From the NCBI GenBank assembly GCA_003550325.1, contig QKWP01000072.1, positions 203,289-267,288 on the forward strand: a DNA stretch of 64,000 nucleotides, written 5' to 3'. Below the pieces are notes generated by a model. That model had not been told where the DNA came from. It worked only from the letters and a program-made list of their open reading frames with translations, and made no database searches. Shown here piece by piece: positions 11,335 through 22,859 of this stretch (within the stretch, counting starts at the first letter, position 1; every line of letters begins with the position of its first letter). This DNA is from Gigaspora rosea (taxonomy: Eukaryota; Glomeromycota; Glomeromycetes; Diversisporales; Gigasporaceae). The translations under genes were made by a program, and so were the position numbers.

Positions 11335-11820
11335 TATGTACAATTTCCAGTTTCTGTATACTCTATAACTTGCTGCAATTCAGTCTAAAGCCTTTGAATC
11401 AACGTCTATACTATAATTATATAAAGCTTCTTGCAATAGGTTTATTTAATAAAATTCATGATTCTTTTAATAAATGTGCATATTAAACAAATTTCGGCAT
11501 TTCTCCTATATAATGTATATAGCGCAAAAAGTATTAACAAAAAAAAAAAAAAACAACAAATTTTCGATATTTAAATTTTATACTGTTAAAGCTACTTAAA
11601 CATAGATATTAACATTCTAATGAAGCGCTCCAAAAATTCACACAATCAACCTTTTTCTTTTTTGGCATTGTAAAACAAATAAAGATAACTTGAAATTCAA
11701 ATAATTTATGGCTTAAAATTTCTTAATGATATCTATTTAACAATTTATATATTAAAGTGTTTCAAACTTAACATATTTCAGAAATTTACTAAGTTTTAAA
11801 ATTCAAATTTGAAAGTATGT
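11335..11820 (+). repeat. Dispersed repeat, copy 2
   Basis: Direct, diverged counterpart of 6520-7165, about 4.8 kb away, lacking a 180-bp internal block. The best match is near 11690-11810 (AATAATTTATGGCTTAAAAT and following bases). Confidence 0.75.
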
Positions 11821-12761
11821 ATGTTAAATAATGGAATCTTATTTATATTGTAATAATATTAACAACCACATTCTTTCATCAAATCCGGATATCTTGTTTA
11901 ATTTTATAAACGAACTGGTTTAATAACGATATTTATTTACAGTTTAACTGTTTTATATCAAATTTGTTCTTTTGTCAGCATAGATATGTGTTAAATGTCA
12001 TGTGAAATCTGAAATTATAATATATCAGTGTAAAGATCAAGGAATGAGTGCTAAAAGTATTTAGTATAATTTGTCATTGAAAGAAAGGCTAATGTAAAAA
12101 GACGCATAGTGTTTAATATCGAGGAAATTTAACATGTATAAAGGGCCAAAATTTACTGCAATGAATTATTATATGATATAGATGGATAGTAGATTATTTT
12201 TTGCTTTTTTCATACGTACAGCAAAATTATCATCATGTAGCACTGCATTAAAAGCTAACTATTTTTTTTTTTTTTACTTAATAATTCGAAAAGGTTGTAA
12301 AAGTTTATTGCCTGCATTTTTTTTAAAGTCAGATATTTATTTATACTTCTATCACCAGGAACATTAGATAATATTTTGAAATCGATGTACCAAAATATTT
12401 TTTATCTTTATTATACATTATTGTTTTAAAATCATCCAGAGTAAGTTCTAGCAATATATAACAAGTTTTTAAACTTAAATTCAAAAAAAAAAATTTAAAT
12501 TTTCAAAAGTAAAAATTTTTTTCATAATCCGAAGATATATAAATTAAAAAAAAAGTACAAATTCGAATGTCAACTTTACATGACTTGTGACTTATCTTGT
12601 TTGAGTAATCTTTAAATCTGATATATTTCAAAGAGAAATACAAACAAGATTAAGCCAATATTTGAGTAAAATTCCATATTTATTTTAAAAAAATTACAAC
12701 AAATTAATTTGATTCAGATTAGCTTAATTAAACCCGACACAATGATATGAGGCAATCTTAT
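11821..12761. other. Intergenic, AT-rich
   Basis: No gene recognised. T- and A-runs at 12257-12276 and 12484-12560. Confidence 0.5.
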
Positions 12762-14826
12762 TTATCCAAATAAAACTTTTTCAACATCGTCATGTCTTTT
12801 TATAAATCTAATATGATATTCTTCAGGCCATACGATAATAGCCGAATGTACCTTTTCAAGATCAATTGGCATTGGTTTGCCATCTTTACCTAATGGTGAT
12901 GCATTTTCAATTTTAAAGCACCAAAGAAGGCGTGAAATTCCCAAAAAAAGCTCAAGTTCGGCCTGCATTCGTTTATACATAAAATGATAAATTCATAATT
13001 ACTAAAATATAACAAAAAAAAAATTCTAATAATTTGATTTATTACTACAGTAATTATAAATGATATCTACCATATGAATTCCAGCACACAGTCTTCTGCC
13101 AGCTCCAAATCCGAAATGGTCTCTATTTTGATAATTTCCAGATGCTAAAATTGCGCTTCTTTCTTTAATTCCAAAAAATCTTTCAGGTTTAAACTCTTTA
13201 GGATTTTCATATCTTTTTTCATCCATATGAATTCCATAATGATTTAAAAGAACAACTGAATTTGCTGGAATATGATATCCATTATATTCATCATCTTCTT
13301 CAATATAATGAGGTACACCAACATAAACTGGCCCACAATATCTTTGACTTTCTTTAATAATTGCACATATATAGGGTAAATTTAGTTCATCAGAGACATT
13401 TGGTAGACGAGAGTGTCCAATTACTTGATCAAGTTCTTGGTGAGCTTTGTATTGAACTTGAGGATTGTTGGCCAAAGCAGCTGCAATCCATGTTAAACTT
13501 GAGGCAACTGTGTCCTAAAATTTAAAAGGCAAAAAATTAAAAATATGAATAGCATGTCCAATAAATTAATATAGAAATACGTAGTAACTAAAATAGGAAT
13601 AGTGTAGAAAAAAACAAACTTGCAATACCCACAGTTCCTGCTGAAAAAATATTGTCAATAAGATAAACAATGTCTAGTTCATCTAGAAATCCTTCATCCT
13701 CTTTATGAAATAATCTTCTAACAAAACAAGGCTTTTCTTCTTTATCATTTTTAACTTCTTCAATCAATTTTCCATAAATAGTCTCGATTTTTCTCCTTTC
13801 TTCGATTACCCTACGATATAATTTATTGTTAGGAAACCATTTCAATATCGGAAAAAATTCAGGTAAATTATTTGTTGATTTGATAATTTCTAATCGACCC
13901 TTCACAAAAATTTCAAATTCCTTATAAAACGGATCTTCAATATCTTTTATACTTTTCGCAAAACAAATCATGGTAATAACATTTAAACTAGCTAATTGAA
14001 AATAATGCTTAGGATATAAACTATCTTTTGAAGCACGATAAAGGTTTTGCATAAGTATACGAAATTGTGAATCTATCAATTTGGAATTTTCATTTACAGC
14101 TTTTGAACTTAAAATCTCGAGCACTATACATGTATAAAAAAAAATCTTTGATATTAAAAAAAGTTACTCGAAAAACTAACAATTAAATATAATAAATTAC
14201 TTACTAATGGGTAAAATCATTTTATATCTCTCATTATATGGACCACGAATAAACGCTCTATTTCTTGTCAATATTTGATGAAGATAATAACTCGGTGGAC
14301 GAGACGAATATTTTCCACCACCTATTAAAAAAAATAATAACAGTAGTAATAATGTCAAAAAAACAAATTTATTTATCTGTTATTATTGCATATACTGTAC
14401 ATACGCTTTTGCAAAAGATCACCAATAACTTTATCTCCCGTCAATATAATCCAACATTGTTGACCCATCTGTATACTATATATATCACCTAATATTTTTG
14501 CCCATTCTGTAAATCTATTTAAAAAAAAATACGTTCAGAATTTAAATTTATTTATAATATCACAATATTTATTTATCTTACTTTTTGTGTGGTTTAGGAC
14601 CAACTTGCCAATAGTGTCCTAGAGAGATGTTTATTATATTAAAATAAGACTGAAACACAGAAATGAAATTATAAATTCAATATATTTATATAAACCCTAA
14701 AACCATACCAAAATAAAATATGCCACCAGCTGGAGAAGGAAGCTTTTTAAGACCACGTGGAGTGCTTGGTTTCTTTATGATATAGTATAATACAAGACAT
14801 GCTAAGACAAGATAAAAAAATATCAT
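12762..14826 (-). CDS. Cytochrome P450 monooxygenase
   Basis: Predicted 505-aa, ER-anchored, haem-thiolate monooxygenase. Exons in transcription order: 14826-14709, 14618-14582, 14514-14405, 14321-14205, 14123-13633, 13514-13071, 12962-12762. All junctions are GT-AG and phases agree. Visible marks: a hydrophobic N-terminal anchor at residues 2-17 followed by a proline-rich hinge (LKKLPSPAGG); I-helix AGTDT at 289-293, formed across an exon junction; K-helix KESQR, with Glu346 and Arg349; FKPERF; and the haem loop FGFGAGRRLCAG with ligand Cys434. Length is normal for the family and nothing essential is missing. The P450 family and substrate cannot be told by eye. The start ATG is the first in frame, directly before the anchor. 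It needs an NADPH-P450 reductase encoded elsewhere. No neighbour suggests a biosynthetic cluster. Confidence 0.93.
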
Positions 14827-14871
14827 TTTCTTTTTAATGAATGATGTCTTAAATTTCAAAAATTTATCAAA

Positions 14872-14881
14872 CTATATAATC
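14872..14881 (-). promoter_or_regulatory. TATA-like box of the P450 gene
   Basis: GATTATATAG on the minus strand lies about 47-55 bp before the ATG. Supported by motif and position only. Confidence 0.4.
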
Positions 14882-15053
14882 AGATTCTTTATTGATTCAT
14901 TTAGAACACCCAAAATAATAAAAAATTGGATTGGCTAGTTATTTTTAACTAGTATGACCATCGGTTGGGAGAGCAATAATGGATATCGTGTCTAATTTAG
15001 CTCCGATGAATTTCACTTGGGTTAAATTTATAATGATTGAATATGTGATATGA

Positions 15054-15550
15054 TGTCACGAAACAATTTAATTAATTAATATCGGGGTTATCACTTAATT
15101 AATTTAATATGTGATTGATTTAAATAAGACGTATATGATTTAAATAAGACGTATATGATGTAATAATTAATTAAATATCGGGTAATTTATTATAATAACA
15201 ATAAAGAAATCAATGTAACAACAAAATAATAAAGAATACAATAATCAAACTAAACTAAAATTACTACACTATGAGAAATCCTTATTATAAACCTTATAAC
15301 TAAGACATCGTAGTTTGAGAAAACTTTATTAAGGCGAAATCTCTGACTTTCCTTTAGAAATTGTGTGTCATAAAAGCATAGACTCTTTGCTCGCATTTTG
15401 CACGACATTTTGCGCGCAACAACCAATTTTATCCATCGTATGATTTATGTCTCTGCAACAACCCAGAAGCGTCACAAAATTCTTGTGGCTCGGGTTTCTG
15501 TATCTCTAAGTCACATCTACGTAGCGGATTTAAAGTTTTAAACCGTGACA
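15054..15550 (-). mobile_element. Possible solo LTR or LTR fragment
   Basis: The ends form a 7-bp inverted pair, TGTCACG at 15054 and CGTGACA at 15544-15550, of the TG...CA type expected of an LTR. On the minus strand it has a TATA-like stretch, AATAAA-like motifs and a GC-richer 5' part. A 20-bp tandem duplication (GATTTAAATAAGACGTATAT) lies at 15117-15156. No target duplication was found. An 11-bp inverted pair just outside (GATTGGCTAGT 14929-14939 / ACTAGCCAATC 15550-15560) could instead mark a TIR element of about 630 bp. Confidence 0.4.
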
Positions 15551-15560
15551 CTAGCCAATC

Positions 15561-16089
15561 TATTTTTTTTTTTTTCATATGTTTGGATGGAAAAAAAAAA
15601 CGGACTTAAACCGTTTTTTATACACTTTTTATTGGTTTAAAAAATGTTTTAAAACATCGGTGGCTAATTTTGAAATTTTTCTGGAACCGAAACTACCGAT
15701 TCTGATTGGTTTAACCGATTTAATTTAATTTATTCATTTATTTATACATTTCTCCTAAATTGTCGTCCGCCACGAGTATCCTACACAGTTTACATTTATG
15801 TGATGAGAAAATGATGTACTTTTCGTCGCTATTTTCACTGAAAGAACATTCATACATAAGATGATCAGTTGTGATGTAATTATTGACCATTTGCATAATC
15901 AATGACGTAATTTATCGTCATAAATTCGTAATAATCAATGCAATGCATGAAAATTTGTGTACAGATACATTCTTATTTGTTATCTCTGTGTTTTTAAAAA
16001 TATGAATTTCGTTCGTTATGTGCATTTTTGTATCTTTGATATTAGATTAACTAGATAACGTTAGAAACATGCGTTAGTGAGTCAAATAC
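15561..16089. other. Intergenic, possible short coding relic
   Basis: Mostly unassigned. On the minus strand, 15857-15738 gives a 39-codon frame with a CKLC pair and codon texture unlike the surroundings. It may be an exon relic but is too short to call. Confidence 0.3.
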
Positions 16090-16770
16090 TGTGTATCGTC
16101 AGTATAGTAAGGTTTGTAACAGTAACTCATGATAGAAACTATAATAATTCCAACACGAATTAACTCAACTCTAACCACATATTGTGATTATTAGAAGTTT
16201 TGTATAAGAATTCTTTACAGTAATTCATGATAGAAATCAAAATAATTGCGATGCAAACACAACTTTAAAACCTATTATGTGTCAAGCAGGTTTGTAACAG
16301 AATTTTTTATAGCAACTCATGATAAAATCATGATAGTTCCAACTAACTCTCCTTTCATTGTTACTGAAATGGTACGCAAGCTTTGTAATGTAACAGAATT
16401 TTTACAATATATTACAATAGAAATCACAACATTTTATTCCAATAAAAACCACCTCAACCTTAACTTCATATTACTTTTCACTAAAATAGTGTGTAAATTT
16501 TGTAATAAAAATTTTTTTACAATGACATGATAATTTTAATACAACCAACTCAAACTTTAGCTACATATTATATATCAAGTAAACTTTGTAACAGATTTTT
16601 TATAAATATTATAATCATTCCAATGCAAACTCACTTAACCTTTAACCATATAATAAAGTAAGATAACAAGCAAGTTCAGAACAAAATTTTTTTACAGTAA
16701 TTCATGATAGAATTATGCCTAATCTTGATCATGTTAGCAAGTCATGTATCAGAATTTTTACAGTAACTCA
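16090..16770 (+). repeat. Degenerate satellite A, array 1
   Basis: Imperfect tandem units of roughly 90-110 bp share the order GTAACAGAATTTTT, ACAGTAACTCATGATAGAAA, ATAATTCCAATGCAAACTAA, CTCAACCTTAACCACATA, then a poorly conserved join. The same family recurs at 17600-18060, 30880-31880 (inverted), 56240-57440 and around 59900-60130. Small open frames inside it are chance. Confidence 0.8.
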
Positions 16771-16856
16771 TAATAGGGGTCGTCTAAAGCCATGTCCATC
16801 ACATGACATAGAGCCAATATGATTGTTTATTTTTATCGACATGGATCAGACCGAAG

Positions 16857-17471
16857 CAGGGATGAAATGATTTTAAATGACCCAAATGACTCAAATGACA
16901 AATGACCAGTCATTGATTTCAAGGCCCAAATGACTTAAGAAGGTCATTTAACTCTGGTTAATCAATTATCTAATACTTTTAGCCAATCAAAATTGATTAT
17001 TGTTCTTCGTAAAATAAAATGTTGTTAGATGCTATCTAATAAAAATTATTACACATGATAAATAACTGAATCATTTGATGAATGATTGCCATTGGTATTT
17101 TGGCTAAATGGCTAGGTCATTTCCAGACCGATTGTAAAACGACATTCTAATCGAATCATAAGATCAGGTGTGAAAGTGATTAAACCTTTTTTTTTAAAAA
17201 AGAAGTTCATGAATAATAATTTACTGATTGTAAAATAACGAATTTACAAATGGCAATCGATGTGAATTGAGAAATGATGTAAACATATATATTCGTGATT
17301 GGTAGGATGTCAACTCTATGCAAAATGACCTAATGACCAAATGACTCTGGTCATTTAGAATGGCCATAGTCATTTGGCCCAAAATTTGAATGACCTCAAA
17401 TGAGCGGTCATTTGAGGTCATTTGAGGTTATTTGAAAAATTGGCAAATGACCAGGTCATTTACTATCCCTG
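16857..17471. mobile_element. hAT-like non-autonomous element (MITE), 615 bp
   Basis: The termini are CAGGGATGAAATGA at the left and TCATTTACTATCCCTG at the right, an inverted pair with the CAGGG start typical of hAT elements. The flanking 8-mers GACCGAAG (16849-16856) and GCCTGAAG (17472-17479) agree at 6 of 8 places, consistent with a decayed 8-bp hAT target duplication. The interior is packed with CAAATGAC and its inverse, and no transposase is present. It lies between two blocks of satellite A, apparently splitting one array. Confidence 0.7.
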
Positions 17472-17599
17472 GCCTGAAGAGACAAAAACAGGAAAAAAAA
17501 GCGAAAGTCGCAAAATACAAGAAACAATAGTCTAAACCCATCTCAGTGCATAATAAAAAATTTTGAGGAGCAATTTTACTATAAAACATGCACTAACCC

Positions 17600-18060
17600 T
17601 AACCCAAACTAATCCTTACCAGTTACTCTAACTTTAATTAAAAAATCAAAAACACATGACTGGACACAGCTTTTAGATGTTCCCTTAATATAGAATAAAT
17701 TTATAACAAATTTTTTATAGTAATATAATAGAATTACAATAATTCCAATAAAAATTAACAAACTCCTGTAGTAAATCAAATTTATATATTGTATCAAGTA
17801 AGTTTTGTAATAGAATATTTTTTATAAAAATAATTCTAGAAATCAAAACCATTCTAATATAAACTAACTCAACCAAATACTATTACCACTGGAATACAAA
17901 GTTTCTTAACAGATTTTTAGAGTAACTCATGTTAGAAATTATAATAATTCTAATACAAATAAATTCAACCTTAACTACATAGAAATTATAATAATTATCC
18001 CAATGCAAACTAATATAACTTAATCACATACTTTGATGGATAAATTTTTTATTTTATTTT
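17600..18060 (+). repeat. Degenerate satellite A, array 2
   Basis: Continuation of the 16090-16770 family on the far side of the hAT-like element, with the same motif order. Confidence 0.75.
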
Positions 18061-18121
18061 TTATGTTGTAAATATTTTTAAATCATGTATACAAATAATG
18101 TAATGGGGCTTGGTAGCTTAA

Positions 18122-18609
18122 CATATCCGCCGATTTGATTTTTAGGGGTCTTTTTTCGATAAACGGTTACACGGACTTTTGCCATTAAATGACGTGCAAT
18201 AACAAACGAAACATTCAATAAAAAAAGCTTTTTAGCCTTTATATGAGATAGACAAGCGATAAATACTAAAAAAACAATTACACTAAGCCGTAAAAGAAAG
18301 CACTATCACAAGTTGTTGAAGTGCTCGGGTATTTTCGGGTAGTGAACGATCGGTTTGTCATTTGAACGATCGGTTGTATAATGGGTAAGGGCGAATCCGG
18401 AAGTAATTTTACAGGAAAACAGCCTTTTTAACCTACTTTTAGCTAATAATAAAACATGTAGATGTTGCAATATTCTGCACTTAATTATGGCTTCTAAGTA
18501 AATTTAAAAGACCGTTTTTGTAAAAACTCACCTTGTAATAAAATTTAACGACAAATAATTCTCAATCATGATTGGCTAATTTTGGGGTCAAACCAAATCG
18601 GCCGATATG
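18122..18609. mobile_element. TIR element of about 490 bp, unclassified
   Basis: An inverted pair of 20 bp (CATATCCGCCGATTTGATTT / AAACCAAATCGGCCGATATG, 18 of 20 matching) bounds a GC-richer interior. The interior holds two direct copies of GAACGATCGGTT near 18346 and 18364. There is no protein and the target duplication is uncertain. Confidence 0.5.
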
Positions 18610-19841
18610 ACCCATGCAAAAGCATATATACTTACAATATTAAGTATATGTAATTGTAAATACCATGCCATAAGCGTATACATTCAAATTAGAGCGTATA
18701 CGCTTGTACACTCAAAAAAAGCGTAAACGCTCTAACCCCACAAATATGTATATAAACCCTTCAAATTCAATAAAGGCCATCATTAAGTTCCACGTCATTT
18801 TAAAATAAAATATAATAATAATAATGATAAACTTATCTTTTGAATTCGACTTGTAACCTTAATAAACCTTGCAAGACTCAATTCGACAGACTGAATTGAC
18901 TTGTAACTTCGTATTGGCTTATTATAACTCGAATTCTGTGTCACGAATTTTGGTAATTCTTTTAAATTGCTCACATGATTACAGTTACCTTGAACTTCGT
19001 ATAAATCCCCCGTGTTGTGATTACCGATTATACCTAATCATCAACCCAGATCACCGATACTTTTAATTATATTTTTATCACCCATGTTGATATCAATCAT
19101 TATCAGTACTTTCCCATCATCCCGTATCACCTTTATAACACAGTATCGTTCGTTCTATTAACCCCTTTGTCATCATAAACTTTCCTTTTACTGTACAATC
19201 GCCTTATTCACTTCTACCGTAATCGGTTGGAGTTTAAATTGGCACTATTGTCTATATTGTTTTACCGCTCTCACAATTCAACCATTACAATACCATGGTC
19301 ACAAGAATAGTAATTAATTGACAATCCGTTTCGGAAAGATGATCATTTCCTAATACATATGACGCAAATTTCACCCAAATAGGACCAAATGGCTTTTTTC
19401 ACCCAAAGTAAACGTGCCTGTACGACTAACTATATAAAGGAAATTTACGCTTATATAGTACATTGGGAACCTGGATAATAATGTAGAAAAGACTTTAGAA
19501 CATAGCGATCTTTCGTTAGCAAGTTTCATTTGACGTGAAGTGGCATTTTAGGTCCGGAACATAAGGATTAATTCCATATAGCGTGCCATTTCTAATTTTA
19601 AATTCACTTGGTATTTATCATTTTTCTTTTCCGCTACTGTGAAAACATTATCTAACCATATGTAAACTTTTTGTAGCTACAAAAAAAAAAAATGCAAGGT
19701 GAAAGAAAAACAAAATTCAGAGCATTATGAAAATGAGTGGGCGGGCGTAAGATGAAAAAAGAGTTAATTGAGAAAGAAAAAAAACAATAAAACATTGTTT
19801 TCATCTTAATCTAATTCTTATAACACCTGTCAACTTTTGTT
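18610..19841. other. Intergenic; palindromic GCGTA motifs at the start
   Basis: Between 18672 and 18735 three related motifs occur (AAGCGTATACATT, AGAGCGTATACGCTT, AGCGTAAACGCTCT). The rest shows no gene. The frame at 18869-19066 has no coding texture. Confidence 0.5.
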
Positions 19842-20930
19842 CTAGTTCATACCCGTTGAAATGTCTTCACCGTTTAGTGCAGTTCTTGTTGCCTGTACCA
19901 CAAATGCTTTGTGATACCGTGATATCCATCCCTAAATAGTTGAAACTTTCGACACTTTATCTTTTTCTAATTCACCATTATCAGCAGATTCTTTCAACTT
20001 ATCGTGCATCTCTTTAGCAGTCATTCGATCTTTTGCATGAACATTTCCCAATAAGAACATTTGTTCAAGCATTTTTTTAACAGTGTCAGACATTCGTTTT
20101 CCTCCACCACGGCTACCATATACTGCATTTTCACGTAACGCCCATCCTTTACTCCAAGGAAAGTCAATATTGAATACGGGTCGATGATCATGCAAGTAAT
20201 TTCCTCTATATTTATTCAATATTTGCTGCTTAATAGAAGGATGATAAATGTACATGATCAATTTTTATACTTACCATTCTCTATGTTATTTTCTCTAGCA
20301 TCTACGGAATTTATTTTTATATTCATATGCAATCTCAGATTTGATAATAAAGTTATAATAATAAACTTATCATTACCTATAATTTAAATATCGACTGCTT
20401 CTATTGAGTTTTTGTTTTGATTTTCTGTACAAAATTTTGTGAGCATTGTTGATGCGGGTCATATAAGATATTTCCTTACCTTGAGGGTTTGACAGAGTCA
20501 TCGTCCATTTTTTTGGAGGTTCAGTGTGTGTAGATATTTTTGGTTGTGGACGAAGAAGTTCTTCATTACACAGGTTAAAAATAAAAAAAGGGAAAAATGA
20601 GCTGGAGCTCCAAAATGCGGCAATGGACGTGCCACAATATACCCCACTAATGGGCCAGCAATCGGCCACTGCCAAAAGTTATACTTAGATATTCCAGTAA
20701 TAGTTTCCACATGTGGTTTTTTTTCCTTTACTCCCAGCTTCTAAATTTTCACTTGGATTTGTTGTTTGATTTCTATTAGGTTCTATATTTGCCAAATGTG
20801 TCCCCGCAAGGTTTTGTGTAGCACTCACAATATCAGATCCTTCCACCACATCACACCCAATATGAACATATCGTTTGATAGCATGTGCTATCTGGATAAA
20901 TTGAAATAAGAGGTATGCATTTTAGCTTAT

Positions 20931-21164
20931 GGTTCTATATCAGAATCCCAACATTCCAAAATCCCAATATTCAAAATCCTGATATTAAAATCCCAACACT
21001 ATCAAAATCCTGAAATCCATAACCCCAACAACAAAATCTGATATTACCAAAATTCTGGAATTTAGTACTGTTGGGTTAATGGATGTTTGGATTTTGATAG
21101 TGTCGGGTTTGAATGCAGGATTTAGTGCTGGGATTTTGAAATGTCGGGATTCTGTTATAAAACC
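20931..21164. mobile_element. Foldback MITE copy A, inside an intron
   Basis: The ends are GGTTCTATATCAGAATCCC and GGGATTCTGTTATAAAACC, inverse copies. The interior repeats AAAATCC-CGACA/AACA motifs whose inverse makes the second half. It is the same family as 22607-22859. It lies wholly within the third intron of the decayed DDE-like gene (21205-20892). Confidence 0.85.
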
Positions 21165-22020
21165 TTAGCTGGTTGTAAATTATTTTGTAAATAATAAAGA
21201 CTTACCGCAGCATGGTGTGAATCAATTATAGTCTTCGCTTCACCAGGCTCTAAAAATAACCACTCACGAACTTCGACATTGTACCATTCAAACCAATGAG
21301 CCACAATTGTCATTAACTCACTATTATGGTAATGTGGCCCATTGTCTGAGATTACTTTTATCCACTTCGGCTTCTTAATGTTATTAAACACAGCTTCAAA
21401 ACAAGATGCTGTGAACCAAGCATCTTGTTTTGTATCTGTAGACCAATAATCATAAGCACTAATGTTCAATAAATCCATATTATTACCTTATTTAGTTATT
21501 ACCAGAATTGTATGCAGTGTTCAGCCCCTTTTGCCAAAAAATTCTTGCTTCGTTTCTCGTGCCATTTTTGGAAGAATTCTCATCTTATAATCTGCAATCA
21601 TAATTGCACCCTCTGAATCAAGACTTACTAATGATGCTTTATATTGCTTATTTAGATAATATTTTCGAGCATGGTGCGCAAGAAAGTATTTCAATTTTTC
21701 CTGCATTTCCGATAATTGGGGATGATATGTAATATTGCTATGTTCTTTTAAAAAATCAAAAAAATTAGAAAATTCTGAACACTCCTGACAACGTGAATGA
21801 TGTGGACTTGAGCATTCTCCAAAAGCAAATGGTAAACAATAATCAATGCAACTATCGTGTGGTGTTTTCCTATCAGATTCAACTTTTAAATGCCGTTCGA
21901 AATTTCTCTTGAGCTGGCGGCATAAGTTTTCGATTTGTGATATTATAGGATCCTTTTATGTAATTTAGTTTATATTTTAGTTTATAATTTAGTTTATATG
22001 TTTATTTATATAACTGTATT

Positions 22021-22131
22021 TAATATTATGAAATTTTATTTCAGTATCCAGAACAAGTGACTAGTTATAATATACCATTATAGCATATTAGCTAGTTATC
22101 TGTTCCAGACAAACAAATTTCATAATATTTA
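22021..22131. mobile_element. Small foldback element inside an intron
   Basis: Arms of about 50 bp (TAATATTATGAAATTT... / ...AAATTTCATAATATTTA) meet near 22076. It lies in the second intron (22168-21953) of the decayed DDE-like gene. Arms differ at several bases, so it is not recent. Confidence 0.75.
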
Positions 22132-22606
22132 TTTATTTATTGCATCCAAGTATTTCGTATAAACTTACTAATGTTTCCTTTGTAAATATTTGGTGCACAA
22201 GAACTAATAGGTTTTCAAATACTTCGTATCCATATTCATTACATATAATACATAATCAAATCCTAAGTCTTCACGGTTTCAAATATGGCTACAATTGGCT
22301 AATCGGGTCATAAAGGAGGTTCGTTGCATTCCATCTGGATACTGTTCATTGAATTTCGTCCATAAGGCTTCTTTTGATCTTGCATGTACAAAATTGGAAC
22401 TCTAGTTTTAGCGTCAACTTGGTAAGAACTTTGTGTAATGTTATTTTTATCTTGAAAAAACGTCAAAAATTGCGCTTCTCTAATTTCAGCCATCCTTTGA
22501 ACAGACTTTTTTGCGTCTTCTATTTGTGGGGCACCAGGTCCATATAATTGAGAATGTTTGCGTGCAAGTTCTATTGTGGTTGGACTAATCTAATTATAAC
22601 GTTGTA

Positions 22607-22859
22607 GGTTTTATATCAGAATCTGACATTCCAAAATCCTGGTACTCAAAATCTGATATTAAAATCCTGACACTATCAAAATCCTGACATCCATAAACCT
22701 GACAACAAAATCCTGACACTACCAAAATTCTGGAATTTAGTACTGTTAGGACTTAGGTAGTATCAGGATTTTGTTGTCGGGTTTATAGATGTTGGGATTT
22801 GATAGTGTCAGGATTTTGTGTGCCGGGATTTTGGAATGTCGGGATTTTGATATAAAACC
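22607..22859. mobile_element. Foldback MITE copy B, inside an intron
   Basis: 253 bp with ends GGTTTTATATCAGAATC and GATTTTGATATAAAACC. It shares TIR and internal AAAATCCTGACA motifs with copy A at 20931-21164. It sits within the first intron (22910-22590) of the decayed DDE-like gene. Confidence 0.85.
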
